Positions 1 through 7,921 are shown, counted from the stretch's first letter. The stretch is 64,000 nt of DNA from Acidobacteriaceae bacterium (GCA_003134655.1 PLBY01000081.1:62001-126000), one strand, 5' to 3'. Translations and numbers: made by a program. The notes: a model not told the origin generated them from the letters alone.

Positions 1-1
1 C

Positions 2-1003
2 AAAGGATTCTTCGAGCACAAACTTGCCGAACCGAATATCTACGACCAAGGCAAGGTGAAGGGCGAGACTGAAGCTCTGCGCATGCCGAATTTGCACCTT
101 ACCAAAGATCAGGTACTCGACCTCACCACCTTCCTGTTGGGCAGCCAGGAGACGTCCCTGCCCCAGAGCTATCTGTACAAGCCGGGTGACGCGCGCCACG
201 ACATTCAGGAAGGCTGGTGGATCGTCAAGAAGTACAACTGCATGGGATGCCACCAGTTCATTCCCGGCCAGCGCACAATTCTGATGGGCCTCAAGCAATA
301 TCAGGACGTGCAGGAGCAATTGCCTCCGAAGTTACTGACCGAAGGCGCCCGCGTCGATCCCGAATGGCTGCGCAAGTTCCTGTCGAACCCGGCACTCAGC
401 ACCACGGACACGAACCGAAACGGCGTGCGCCCGTATCTGAAAGTTCGCATGCCAACGTTCTCGTTCTCAGACAACGAGCTTCGTAAACTCGTGCGCTTCT
501 TCGAAGCCTTGTCGCAGCAGCCCCTTCCCTACATTCCGGAGGAAGTGCCAGCGCTTACCGCCAAAGAAACGGACATGGCGCGAAGCCTGTTCTCGAGCAC
601 GGCGGCGCCTTGCTTGAAGTGCCATGCCACCGGCGATCCTTCGCATGACAAGATTGCTACCGCGCCGAACTTCCTGTTGGCGAAAGAGCGCCTGAAGCCG
701 GACTGGGTCGAGCGCTGGATTACCGATCCACAAGCGGTCAGCCCGGGTACGTCGATGCCGTCTGGCTTGTTCAAGCAGCAGGGTACCCAGTACGTCTTTG
801 CGGGGCCGACCCCGCCAACGTTCAATGGGTATACGGGAGATCACCGCAAGCTGCTGACCGATTACATCTTCCAATTGACTCCGGAGGAACAGCGGCGAGT
901 CGCGTCGTCCATGCCGCGGGCGAAGGCGGCCGTGCAGCGTTCGAGTACTCGTAAACAGGCGGCCGTGGAATCGCATCATACGGCGAGCGGTGGCTCGCGG
1001 TAG
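2..1003 (+). CDS. Multihaem cytochrome c protein, C-terminal part (5' end outside window)
   Basis: The frame is open from base 2, so the true start lies upstream and 333 residues are visible. Two complete c-type haem sites are present, CMGCH (bases 239-253) and CLKCH (611-625). Each is followed by a plausible axial Met, RMPTF after the first and SMPSG after the second. The N-terminal piece ends a third domain, with ALRMPNLHLT as its Met ligand region and its haem motif outside the window. It is probably a periplasmic electron carrier or the cytochrome subunit of a quinol-oxidising complex. That role is inferred from the oxidase-assembly genes that follow. The C-terminal 40 residues are basic and low-complexity. 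Confidence 0.85.
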   Translation, partial: KGFFEHKLAEPNIYDQGKVKGETEALRMPNLHLTKDQVLDLTTFLLGSQETSLPQSYLYKPGDARHDIQEGWWIVKKYNCMGCHQFIPGQRTILMGLKQYQDVQEQLPPKLLTEGARVDPEWLRKFLSNPALSTTDTNRNGVRPYLKVRMPTFSFSDNELRKLVRFFEALSQQPLPYIPEEVPALTAKETDMARSLFSSTAAPCLKCHATGDPSHDKIATAPNFLLAKERLKPDWVERWITDPQAVSPGTSMPSGLFKQQGTQYVFAGPTPPTFNGYTGDHRKLLTDYIFQLTPEEQRRVASSMPRAKAAVQRSSTRKQAAVESHHTASGGSR

Positions 1004-1060
1004 GTGATTCGCGTTAGAATGACCGGTTTGGTGAATGCTCCTGCAGTTTGTTAGCTTTCT

Positions 1061-1110
1061 ACGGCGCGGGCGGGACGCCCGCGCGACAGCCGGCGAGACG
1101 CCGGCGCTAC
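1061..1110. repeat. REP-like double palindrome, copy A
   Basis: Two adjacent short hairpins: GCGCGGGCG/CGCCCGCGC (1064-1072 and 1076-1084, loop GGA) and GCCGGCG/CGCCGGC (1089-1095 and 1099-1105, loop AGA). Related elements, in inverted orientation, occur at 7022-7066 and 27657-27681. All three lie between genes, as expected for a dispersed REP-type element. Confidence 0.7.
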
Positions 1111-1132
1111 CAGTTCAAAGAAAGGCGACATC

Positions 1133-1930
1133 ATGAATAAGAAGACAGGTTGGACAAAACTGACGGTCAGTGCGCTGGCATTGTGCGCGCTGCTGATCCT
1201 GGCAGGTTGCAGCAAGAAGGAGAATACGGAGCAATCGAGCAACGCTCCTGCGGAGTCGGCGGCCCCTGCGCAGCCGTCCACGCCCATCGATCCCGCGACG
1301 ATTGCTACTGTCAACGGAACGGTGAAGTTTGACGGCACGGCTCCCAAGGCCTCCAAGATCGACATGAGCCAGGACCCCGGCTGCAAGGGCACAAACGAAG
1401 CCGAAAACGTCGTCGTTACCGGCGGCGATCTCGCCAATGTCTTCGTCTATGTGAAAGACGGCCTCGGCAACCGCACCTTCGATGTGCCCAAGGATCCGGT
1501 TGTGCTTGACCAAAAGGGTTGCCAGTACCATCCCCACGTGTTGGGCGTGATAGCCGGCCAGACCGTACAGATCAAGAACGACGATCCTACGACGCACAAC
1601 ATCCATCCCACGCCCAAGGACAACCGGGAATGGAACGAATCGCAGCCGCCGTCTTCTCCGGCGATCGAAAAGAATTTCGCGCGCGAAGAGATCATGCTGC
1701 CCGTGAAGTGCAACCAGCACCCGTGGATGAAGATGTACATCAACGTGGTGAAGAGCCCGTTCTTCGCGGTCACCGGCAAGGATGGAAAGTATGAGATCAA
1801 GGGCCTGCCGCCGGGCGACTACACCATCGCGTTCGTCCAAGAGAAACTCGGCGAACAAGATCAAAAGGTGACAGTCGCCGCGAAAGATACAAAAACCGTG
1901 GACCAGAGCTTCAAACCAGCCGCCGAATAG
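1133..1930 (+). CDS. Cupredoxin-like lipoprotein with carboxypeptidase-regulatory-like domain
   Basis: The 265-residue protein starts with a lipoprotein signal peptide (lipobox LAGC, Cys26), then a Ser/Ala/Pro-rich linker. Residues about 57-205 look like a plastocyanin-type fold. His155 in THNIH and Cys193-x2-His196-x4-Met201 in CNQHPWMKM have exactly the spacing of a type-1 copper site. Residues about 203-262 (GKYEIKGLPPGDYTI) resemble a carboxypeptidase-regulatory beta-sandwich. It is probably a lipid-anchored periplasmic copper protein that carries electrons or copper to the oxidase system, as suggested by the cytochrome upstream and ctaA downstream. Copper binding is inferred from ligands only. 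Confidence 0.8.
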   Translation: MNKKTGWTKLTVSALALCALLILAGCSKKENTEQSSNAPAESAAPAQPSTPIDPATIATVNGTVKFDGTAPKASKIDMSQDPGCKGTNEAENVVVTGGDLANVFVYVKDGLGNRTFDVPKDPVVLDQKGCQYHPHVLGVIAGQTVQIKNDDPTTHNIHPTPKDNREWNESQPPSSPAIEKNFAREEIMLPVKCNQHPWMKMYINVVKSPFFAVTGKDGKYEIKGLPPGDYTIAFVQEKLGEQDQKVTVAAKDTKTVDQSFKPAAE

Positions 1931-2057
1931 AGGCGCCGGTGGTAAAATACCGGGTTGGACAGAGCAGGTTGCGCTCAGCGTGCGACCTGCTCCGCCCTCC
2001 TAAGCCAAGAGCGGTCTCGTTTCCGGCTCCGGACCGCCCGACCCAAGGGGCACTACT

Positions 2058-2996
2058 CTGAAAGCCATCGCGACAACCTACAATCGCGGGCATCACCGGC
2101 TCGCTGTCATTCTTGCCTGCTGGACTTTCCTTCTCATCATCGCGGGCGCGTTGGTCACCAGCAATGACGCTGGACTCTCCGTGCCAGACTGGCCGACCTC
2201 GTTCGGTTCCTTGTACAAGATCCCGAAACTGGTGGGTGGAGTCAAGTTCGAGCACACGCACCGCATGATCGGGCAAGGCGCAGGACTTCTAACCATTATC
2301 CTGGCTTGGTGGACCTGGGTCGTCGAAAAGCGGCGCTGGATGCGAATTCTGGGGCTTGCCGCCTTGGGAACTGTGATTGCCCAGGGAGTTCTGGGCGGTC
2401 TCACCGTGCTGTTTTTTCTGCCTCCACCGGTTTCGTCCGCGCATGCGGCACTGGCTCAAACCTTTTTCTGCATTGCGGTCGCGATGGCGTTGTTCACTGG
2501 CCGTCGATGGGTGGAGGAGCAGCCTCGCGTGGAGTTCGACCAGCGGCGTCCGAGCTTATTCACCCTGACCCTGCTTTCCATTTTCGTGCTGTACGTGCAG
2601 TTGATTCTGGGAGCGATGTTCCGTCACCACGGATTGAGCTGGTGGCCCCACGTCGTACACGCCGTTCTCGTCTCGTTCGTGCTGGCGTGGACGGCCGTGC
2701 GGGCGCTCACGGTCTATCCGCAAATCGAAGCGGTTCGTCGCCCGGCAGTTCTGATGCTGTCGCTGGTGATCGCCCAGCTATGCCTCGGCTTTACGGCGTT
2801 CCTGACCCGCATCTCGTGGGGACGAGACGCGGTGCAACCGGAGCTTCCCATGGTATTGGCCACCGTGGCTCACGTGGCCGTGGGAGCGCTTCTTCTCGCG
2901 ACCACGGTGATCCTGGCGATCCAGGTCTGGCGGCATGTTCCGGTCGCTTTCGAAGAGACGCTGCCGGAAGCGCAACGCGATCCCTCAGCAGCATAG
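2058..2996 (+). CDS. ctaA: Haem A synthase (COX15/CtaA family)
   Basis: A multi-spanning membrane protein of about 312 residues that oxidises haem O to haem A for cytochrome oxidase. The N-terminal signature TSNDAGLSVPDWPTSFG is typical. Haem-ligand histidines appear in pairs in each half: FEHTHR and SSAHAAL, then PHVVHA and TVAHVA. No Cys pair is seen in the first extracellular loop, unlike Bacillus CtaA. An in-frame stop lies at 2001-2003 and no ATG, GTG or TTG occurs before the first helix. The first TTG (2151) would delete that helix. The best start is therefore CTG at 2058, behind AGGGG at 2046-2050. The ABC exporter genes and DUF420 follow. Confidence 0.88.
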   Translation: MKAIATTYNRGHHRLAVILACWTFLLIIAGALVTSNDAGLSVPDWPTSFGSLYKIPKLVGGVKFEHTHRMIGQGAGLLTIILAWWTWVVEKRRWMRILGLAALGTVIAQGVLGGLTVLFFLPPPVSSAHAALAQTFFCIAVAMALFTGRRWVEEQPRVEFDQRRPSLFTLTLLSIFVLYVQLILGAMFRHHGLSWWPHVVHAVLVSFVLAWTAVRALTVYPQIEAVRRPAVLMLSLVIAQLCLGFTAFLTRISWGRDAVQPELPMVLATVAHVAVGALLLATTVILAIQVWRHVPVAFEETLPEAQRDPSAA

Positions 2997-3128
2997 GATC
3001 GTTTTTCCGCCAGGGATAGGGCGAGCCGCAACTTCTCGCCACCTGCAAGTGTTCGGCTTGTCACTGCTGTTCCGAAGCGCAATTGTCAGCATGATGTCGT
3101 AAACTGAATACAGTTCCCGGAGTCGACT

Positions 3129-4160
3129 TTGGTTTCGAAAGTATCTGCGCTCGCTGAGCCCGGTCCCGAACTAGAGCAAGCGGCCGCGCCCGTTATTTCC
3201 GTACAAAATCTGGTCCACCGCTACGAGACCCGCACCGCTTTGAACGGCGTTTCCTTCGACGTGCGTCCGGCGGAACTGTTTGGGTTGCTCGGGCCCAACG
3301 GCAGCGGGAAGACGACGCTCTTCCGGATTCTCTCGACTCTGATGATCCCGACCGGCGGCCGTGCGGTCGTCATGGGATGCGACGCAGCCCAGGATCCCGC
3401 GAGTTTGAGGCGGCAGATTGGAGTCGTGTTTCAGGCGCAAAGTGTCGACGCAAAATTGACGGCCTACGAGAACCTCTGGCATCAGGGACATCTGTATGGC
3501 TTGCGTGGATCAGCACTGAAACAACGCGTGGGGGAGATCCTGGCCCGCGTCGGACTAGCGGACCGTGCGAAAGAACGCGTGGAAACCTTCTCCGGCGGAA
3601 TGCAGCGGCGCATCGAACTGGCAAAAGGCCTGCTGCACCACCCCGGTGTCTTGTTGCTCGACGAGCCCACGACGGGCCTCGATCCGGGCGCGCGCCGCGA
3701 CTTGTGGCAATACCTGCAGATGCTGCGCGATGAAGAGCACGTTTCCGTGCTGGTCACGACGCACCTGATGGAAGAGGCAGAACGCTGCGATCGCCTGGCC
3801 ATCATGAATGAAGGAAATTTGGTGGCCTTGGGAACGCCTACAGAATTGAAGAGCGAAATCGGCGGCGACGTAATCCTGCTGGATGCAGCACACGACGCCG
3901 GTTTACTGGCCGAGCATATCCAGGCGCGATTCCACGTAGAAGCGACTGTGATGGGGAACCAGGTACGCATTGAGCGCGAAGGCGGCCACCGCTTTGTTCC
4001 CGACGTCGTCGAAGCATTTCCCGGAGAGATTCAGGCAATTTCCGTGAGCAAGCCTGCGCTGGAAGACGTGTTCATCCACCGCACGGGCCACAAGTTTTGG
4101 AGTGAAGAGCGCGAAGCAAATTCCGCAGACGAAAAGAAAGACAAAAAAAAGAGGAGGTAG
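3129..4160 (+). CDS. ABC transporter ATP-binding protein
   Basis: A 343-residue ATPase with Walker A GPNGSGKTT (residues 55-63), signature FSGGMQRR, Walker B VLLLDEPTTGLDP and the H-loop VTTHLM. The long C-terminal tail is typical of DrrA/NatA-type exporters. The start is TTG at 3129, with a clear GGAG 7 bases upstream. Its stop (4158-4160) follows directly on the GAGGAGG that serves the next gene, so it is translationally close to the small membrane protein and the permease at 4420. Lying between ctaA and DUF420, it probably acts in oxidase biogenesis, but its substrate cannot be read from the sequence. Confidence 0.9.
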   Translation: MVSKVSALAEPGPELEQAAAPVISVQNLVHRYETRTALNGVSFDVRPAELFGLLGPNGSGKTTLFRILSTLMIPTGGRAVVMGCDAAQDPASLRRQIGVVFQAQSVDAKLTAYENLWHQGHLYGLRGSALKQRVGEILARVGLADRAKERVETFSGGMQRRIELAKGLLHHPGVLLLDEPTTGLDPGARRDLWQYLQMLRDEEHVSVLVTTHLMEEAERCDRLAIMNEGNLVALGTPTELKSEIGGDVILLDAAHDAGLLAEHIQARFHVEATVMGNQVRIEREGGHRFVPDVVEAFPGEIQAISVSKPALEDVFIHRTGHKFWSEEREANSADEKKDKKKRR

Positions 4161-4161
4161 C

Positions 4162-4416
4162 TTGCGTCCAATGATTCTGGTGCTTTCTCTGGTGCTCGGT
4201 CTGGTACCCCTGGTGGGCGTCGTATGGATTTTCGTGAGCGGCATGATCGTACTCTCTCCGTTTTCAGTCACAATGGACGGCCTGTTCATGACGCTGATCC
4301 TGCTCACCCTCTCGGCGTGCTTCCTGCTAAACGCATTCTGGGAAATGCGCGACCGCGGGATGCTTGGCAAGAAGGCAGCTCCGCCCGCTAAGACCCCTGC
4401 GGCGAAAGCGAGTTAG
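4162..4416 (+). CDS. Small two-helix membrane protein between ABC subunits
   Basis: About 84 residues with two hydrophobic segments (MILVLSLVLGLVPLVGVVW and LFMTLILLTLSACFLL), a charged cytoplasmic stretch and an Ala/Pro/Lys-rich tail. The start is taken as TTG at 4162, 4 bases after GAGGAGG (4151-4157). ATG 4171 is the alternative, and an upstream GTG at 4102 would overlap the ATPase gene. I do not recognise a family. Its position, 1 base after the ATPase and 3 bases before the permease, suggests an accessory subunit of the transporter. Confidence 0.7.
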   Translation: MRPMILVLSLVLGLVPLVGVVWIFVSGMIVLSPFSVTMDGLFMTLILLTLSACFLLNAFWEMRDRGMLGKKAAPPAKTPAAKAS

Positions 4417-4419
4417 AGA

Positions 4420-5247
4420 ATGGCGACCCAGGCAACAACTTTGGCGCGACCGATGACGCCCGCATCCGCGGGCGTGATGCTGCCCGCGTTCACCCTCTGG
4501 TGGCGGGAGATCGTGCGCTTCTACCGCCAACCCGGACGCGTTATTGGCGTGATCGCCTCACCGCTGGTCTTTTGGGCCGTGCTCGGCTCCGGCTTCGGCA
4601 CCTCCTTCCGTTCCGGCGAAGGCTCCGGCCAGCAACACTACCTCGATTATTCCTACCCCGGAATCCTGATCCTGATCGTACTCTTCACCTCCATTTTCAC
4701 CATGATGTCGGTGATTGAAGACCGCAAGGAAGGCTTTCTTCTGTCCGTGCTGGTTGCGCCCGTCCCCCGCACCGCGATCGTTCTTGGCAAAGTCCTCGGT
4801 GGTACCACAGTCGCCGCTGCCGGGGGACTGATCTTCCTGCTCTTCGCTCCCTTCGCCGGAATCCATCTCGGCCCTGTTCAAATTCTGCTGGTCGCCTTGG
4901 TCGTCTTTCTGGTCTCGTTCTCGCTGACCGCTCTCGGCTTCGCCATCGCCTGGCCCATGGATTCAACCCAGGCTTTCCACGGAATCGTGAACTTGTTTCT
5001 GATTCCGTTGTGGCTAGTCTCGGGCGCGCTCTTTCCGATCTCCGGTGCATCGGGATGGATCCGCATCATCATGCGTCTCAACCCGCTCACTTACGGAGTA
5101 GATGCACTGCGCGGACTGCTGTACCCGGACGCTGGAACGACTTTTCCGCTGTCCCACGATCTCGCGACGCTGCTTCTATTTTCGCTGGTCATGTTCGCTC
5201 TGGCCCTGCTCTTGGCTAATCGTCGCACCACGAAGCCCGCCGCGTGA
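4420..5247 (+). CDS. ABC-2 type transporter permease
   Basis: A 275-residue integral membrane protein with about six helices. It has the ABC-2 features of an N-terminal helix after a charged amphipathic stretch (WWREIVRFYRQPGRV), a central block EDRKEGFLLSVLVAPVPRT and a C-terminal LNPLTYGVDALRGLLYP region. It begins 3 bases after the small membrane protein and pairs with the ATPase at 3129-4160 to form a DrrB/NatB-like exporter. The same transcript probably continues into DUF420, whose start is 10 bases downstream. Substrate unknown. Confidence 0.88.
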   Translation: MATQATTLARPMTPASAGVMLPAFTLWWREIVRFYRQPGRVIGVIASPLVFWAVLGSGFGTSFRSGEGSGQQHYLDYSYPGILILIVLFTSIFTMMSVIEDRKEGFLLSVLVAPVPRTAIVLGKVLGGTTVAAAGGLIFLLFAPFAGIHLGPVQILLVALVVFLVSFSLTALGFAIAWPMDSTQAFHGIVNLFLIPLWLVSGALFPISGASGWIRIIMRLNPLTYGVDALRGLLYPDAGTTFPLSHDLATLLLFSLVMFALALLLANRRTTKPAA

Positions 5248-5257
5248 TCCCAACCCT

Positions 5258-5692
5258 ATGATCGCCGAACAGTACGCCTACTTCCCTGCCCTCAACGCCA
5301 CCCTGAACGGAACCAGCGCCGTGCTGTTGCTGGCCGGACGCATCCTGATTGCGCGCGGCCGCATGGCTGCGCATCGCGCCTGCATGATTGCCGCCGTAGT
5401 TGCGTCGGCGCTGTTTCTGGGATGCTATCTGTTCTTCCACTTTGAGGTCGGGAACATTCGCTTTCTCGGCGAAGGCTGGGCGCGACCAGTCTATTTCGCG
5501 ATCCTGATTTCGCACGTCACGCTGGCCATCGTCATCGTGCCTCTCGCAATCATCACGTTGAGTCGCGGACTCAAGGCCCGGTACCCCCAGCATCGCGCGA
5601 TTGCCCGCTGGACATGGCCTCTTTGGATGTACGTTTCCATCACCGGCGTGATCGTGTATTTCATGCTGTACCAGTGGTTCCCGCATAGCTAG
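5258..5692 (+). CDS. DUF420 membrane protein (CtaM-like oxidase assembly factor)
   Basis: A 144-residue protein with four predicted helices and conserved His positions (ACMIAAVV after AAHR, FFHFEVG, ISHVTLA, PQHRAIARWT). This is the DUF420 pattern. Related proteins such as Staphylococcus CtaM are needed to mature haem-copper oxidases. ATG 5258 was chosen although the frame is open further upstream, because the permease ends at 5247 and the first helix starts soon after this Met. It closes the ctaA-ABC-DUF420 group, which supports a role in terminal-oxidase assembly. Confidence 0.82.
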   Translation: MIAEQYAYFPALNATLNGTSAVLLLAGRILIARGRMAAHRACMIAAVVASALFLGCYLFFHFEVGNIRFLGEGWARPVYFAILISHVTLAIVIVPLAIITLSRGLKARYPQHRAIARWTWPLWMYVSITGVIVYFMLYQWFPHS

Positions 5693-5693
5693 G

Positions 5694-5803
5694 ACTCACC
5701 ACGGAGCCACGGAGCCACGGAGAAAACAAGGTCGACAGGTTTGGTGTTGATTTCGGGCTTTCTTTCATAGTTTTCTCCGTGTCTCAGTGACTCCGTGGTG
5801 AGT
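5694..5803. repeat. CACGGAG inverted repeat
   Basis: ACTCACCACGGAG plus two further CACGGAG units (5694-5727) faces an imperfect reverse complement at 5770-5803, around a spacer of about 42 bases. The outer 12-13 bases pair perfectly and the AGAAAAC/GTTTTCT ends also match. It lies right after the DUF420 gene and could act as a terminator or be a dispersed repeat. I recall similar CACGGAG repeats in several soil phyla, but could not check. Confidence 0.75.
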
Positions 5804-5811
5804 GATCTTCT

Positions 5812-6078
5812 ATGAGTGTCCTAAAGCTCAAGATTGATGTCTCCCGCACCGTCGGCGACGCCGCGTGGCGCGAGATACAGCAGTTCGATCAAATTCAGAG
5901 CGCGGACTTCGGCCCTCAGTTTGGCAGAGGCGGCCGCTGCAACCATCCGCCCGATGCTCCCCACGCCAAGGGCGAGTGGATCGGCGCCGAAATCCGTCTC
6001 CAGACGCCGCTTCTGGCCCAGTACGCCATGTCACATTATCTCGAGCAGGAGCGTGTGCTCGACGCAGACGTAGAGTAA
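5812..6078 (+). CDS. Doubtful small hypothetical protein
   Basis: An 88-codon frame with codon use like its neighbours (mostly G or C in third position). It ends 32 bases before the next gene. No ribosome-binding site is visible and the start sits against the edge of the inverted repeat at 5694-5803. I recognise no domain. One opposite-strand frame through the same bases also looks coding-like, so this may be a decayed gene or chance. Confidence 0.3.
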   Translation: MSVLKLKIDVSRTVGDAAWREIQQFDQIQSADFGPQFGRGGRCNHPPDAPHAKGEWIGAEIRLQTPLLAQYAMSHYLEQERVLDADVE

Positions 6079-6110
6079 GCTCGTTCTGCTATATTCCTTT
6101 CCGGGATTCC

Positions 6111-7025
6111 ATGTCGGTTCAATCAGAAACCTCTGCTCCAACTCCTACTCCTGACGGCTCTGTCACACCGAAGCCCAAGCGTTCGATGTCGCGGACCCAG
6201 AAGATCCTGTTCTTCGCCACCGGGTGGCTGATCGTCCTAATGCCCTTTCTGTTCTGGTGGAACACTTGGTTCGGGCGTCATCTTTCCGACCAACAGTTGA
6301 CTGAGTATCTCCACGACGCGAAGAAGCCGCGCCACATTCAGCACGCGCTGGTGCAGATGGGCGAGCGCATGGGACGTCAGGACAAGGCGGGCAGGCCAGC
6401 TCCCGATCCTGCAGCCAGACAGTGGTATCCCGACCTGATACGGCTGGCCAGTGATCCGGTGGACGAGGTTCGCAACACCGACGCCTGGGTCATGGGGCTC
6501 GACACCTCTGGCTCCGGATTTCACGAGATGCTGCTGAAGATGCTGTCCGATCCTTCGCCCATGGTCCGGGGCAACGCGGCGCTGTCTCTGGTGCGCTTCG
6601 GAGACGCAACCGGGCGTCCCCAAATCGTCGCGCTGCTGCAACCCGCTCAGATCAGCTCTCCCGCAGATGGCCGCGTCGTCGACTCCGACCGCCCCGGCAC
6701 CGCAGTCCATCATGGCGGCCTGCTCGCGAAGATCGCGCCTTCGGGATCCTCAGCACCAGTCGAGATTCGCTCGCCGATTCCCGGGCGCATCCGCTCAGTT
6801 TCGCAGCCCGGCGCAAATGTCACGGCAGGCTCGGAAGTGGCCGTGGTCGATCCCGGAACCGAGCAGGTGTGGGAAGCTCTGCGGGCGCTATATCTGGTGG
6901 GGCAAATCGACGATCTGGCGGCGATCCGCCCGTACGAACGCGACCTGCCGGACATCTCGAACGATGTGCGCCTGCAGGCGGAGGCGACAGAAAAAGCAAT
7001 CCACGATAGAAGCGCTAACGAGTAG
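6111..7025 (+). CDS. Membrane-anchored HEAT-repeat protein with biotinyl/lipoyl-like domain
   Basis: 304 residues: a Thr/Pro-rich cytoplasmic start, one hydrophobic segment at about residues 31-53 (ILFFATGWLIVLMPFLFWW), then a soluble part. Residues about 65-175 contain HEAT/armadillo-like helices (DPVDEVRNTDAWVMG, SDPSPMVRGNAALSLVRFGD). Residues about 180-250 look like a biotinyl/lipoyl or HlyD barrel-sandwich fold (PIPGRIRSVSQPGANVTAGSEVAVV), but no modifiable Lys lies at the hairpin tip. A helical C-terminus follows. The combination is unusual. The gene sits downstream of the oxidase-assembly group, so a periplasmic assembly or scaffold role is possible. Function unknown. Confidence 0.75.
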   Translation: MSVQSETSAPTPTPDGSVTPKPKRSMSRTQKILFFATGWLIVLMPFLFWWNTWFGRHLSDQQLTEYLHDAKKPRHIQHALVQMGERMGRQDKAGRPAPDPAARQWYPDLIRLASDPVDEVRNTDAWVMGLDTSGSGFHEMLLKMLSDPSPMVRGNAALSLVRFGDATGRPQIVALLQPAQISSPADGRVVDSDRPGTAVHHGGLLAKIAPSGSSAPVEIRSPIPGRIRSVSQPGANVTAGSEVAVVDPGTEQVWEALRALYLVGQIDDLAAIRPYERDLPDISNDVRLQAEATEKAIHDRSANE

Positions 7026-7066
7026 CGCCGGCATCCTGCCGGCTGTCCAGAGGGCGTCTCGCCCTC
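7022..7066. repeat. REP-like double palindrome, copy B
   Basis: GCCGGCA/TGCCGGC (7027-7033 and 7037-7043, loop TCC) and AGGGCG/CGCCCT (7051-7056 and 7060-7065, loop TCT). It starts at the stop codon of the preceding gene. Compared with copy A at 1061-1110 it is in reverse orientation. Confidence 0.7.
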
Positions 7067-7112
7067 GATGTCGCGGAACTACTCAAAAGACGCCGGGATT
7101 CCGATTACGAAA

Positions 7113-7511
7113 ATGACGCAGAACCTAGGCAATATAGCTCTGATAGTCCGCGAATACGACGAGGCCCTCAACTTCTACACGCAGTCGCTGCGCTTCCAAC
7201 TGATCGAGGACACAAACCTCGGCGACGGAAAGCGCTGGGTACGAGTCAGACCGCCGGGATCCACCGGGACCGACCTACTGCTCGCCAAAGCAGTCGACCC
7301 AGAACAGGCCAGCCACATCGGCAACCAGACCGGCGGACGAGTGTTCCTGTTCCTCCACACCGACGACTTCTGGCGTGATTATCGGGCGATGACAGAGCGC
7401 GGAGTGAAGTTCGTCAGGCCGCCGAGCGAGGAATCGTACGGAACGGTAGCGGTTTTCGAGGACCTCTACGGCAACCAGTGGGACTTGCTGCAACTGAAAG
7501 CTGACGGCTGA
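7113..7511 (+). CDS. VOC family (glyoxalase/bleomycin-resistance-like) protein
   Basis: A 132-residue single-module vicinal-oxygen-chelate protein. It has the opening NIALIVREYDEALNFYTQSLRF, the central HTDDFWRDYRAMTERGVKF and the ending AVFEDLYGNQWDLLQL, which match the VOC pattern for a cupin-like metal-binding dimer. The closing Glu/Asp region (VFEDLYGN) supplies a likely metal ligand. ATG 7113 is preferred over 7068 because the upstream residues fall within the REP-like repeat and the fold starts at 7113. Substrate unknown. It converges with the ferredoxin gene, which ends 16 bases away. Confidence 0.85.
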   Translation: MTQNLGNIALIVREYDEALNFYTQSLRFQLIEDTNLGDGKRWVRVRPPGSTGTDLLLAKAVDPEQASHIGNQTGGRVFLFLHTDDFWRDYRAMTERGVKFVRPPSEESYGTVAVFEDLYGNQWDLLQLKADG

Positions 7512-7527
7512 GAGCTGACAGCTGCCC

Positions 7528-7908
7528 CTAGATCGCCATCGGCCCGACTTCCTTTTCAACTTCCGCCGTGTCGACCATGGCAATGGCGTCCCACGGGCAC
7601 CCGTCCAGGAAGCAGCCGTCTGGGCCTTTGCTCAGGCATTTCTTGCAGCCGATGCACAGGATAGGGTCGATTTGGATGCGGCCGAACGGCGGATTGTCCT
7701 CGTCGGGCACCCAGAACATGCAGTCTTCCACCGGGCAATACTCCACGCACGCGGGCGAACCGGCGCAGCCAGTGCAGCACTCGGTAATGACCGCCAATTC
7801 CTTCGGCTTCTTCTTGCGCGGGGTGGCGAGGCCTTTGGACTTCGGTTCAAACTTAAGCTCGTCGGGAACCATCCCAATGGCTCTGGTGGCGCCAGGTGCA
7901 GGAGGCAT
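7528..7908 (-). CDS. 4Fe-4S ferredoxin family protein
   Basis: 126 residues with two cysteine clusters: CCTGCAGSPACVEYCP and CIGCKKC...GCFLDGCPW. They can ligate two Fe-S clusters as in bacterial 2[4Fe-4S] ferredoxins, with an insert of about 30 residues between them and irregular spacing in the first set. The N-terminal 40 residues are basic with a KKK run. No Shine-Dalgarno is seen before ATG 7908. A perfect TATAAT lies 7 bases upstream on this strand, so the message may be leaderless. It is a cytoplasmic electron carrier; its partner is unknown. Confidence 0.85.
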   Translation of the reverse strand: MPPAPGATRAIGMVPDELKFEPKSKGLATPRKKKPKELAVITECCTGCAGSPACVEYCPVEDCMFWVPDEDNPPFGRIQIDPILCIGCKKCLSKGPDGCFLDGCPWDAIAMVDTAEVEKEVGPMAI

Positions 7909-7915
7909 GCGCCGA

Positions 7916-7921
7916 ATTATA
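7916..7921 (-). promoter_or_regulatory. Candidate -10 box of the ferredoxin gene
   Basis: TATAAT on the minus strand, ending 7 bases before ATG 7908. Transcription would then start at or next to the initiation codon. The -35 region is weak. Confidence 0.4.

Noticed and set aside
5828..6034. Minus-strand frame opposite the doubtful small gene
   Set aside because: Arg-rich, with no ribosome-binding site and no recognisable motif; typical of a shadow frame in high-GC DNA.
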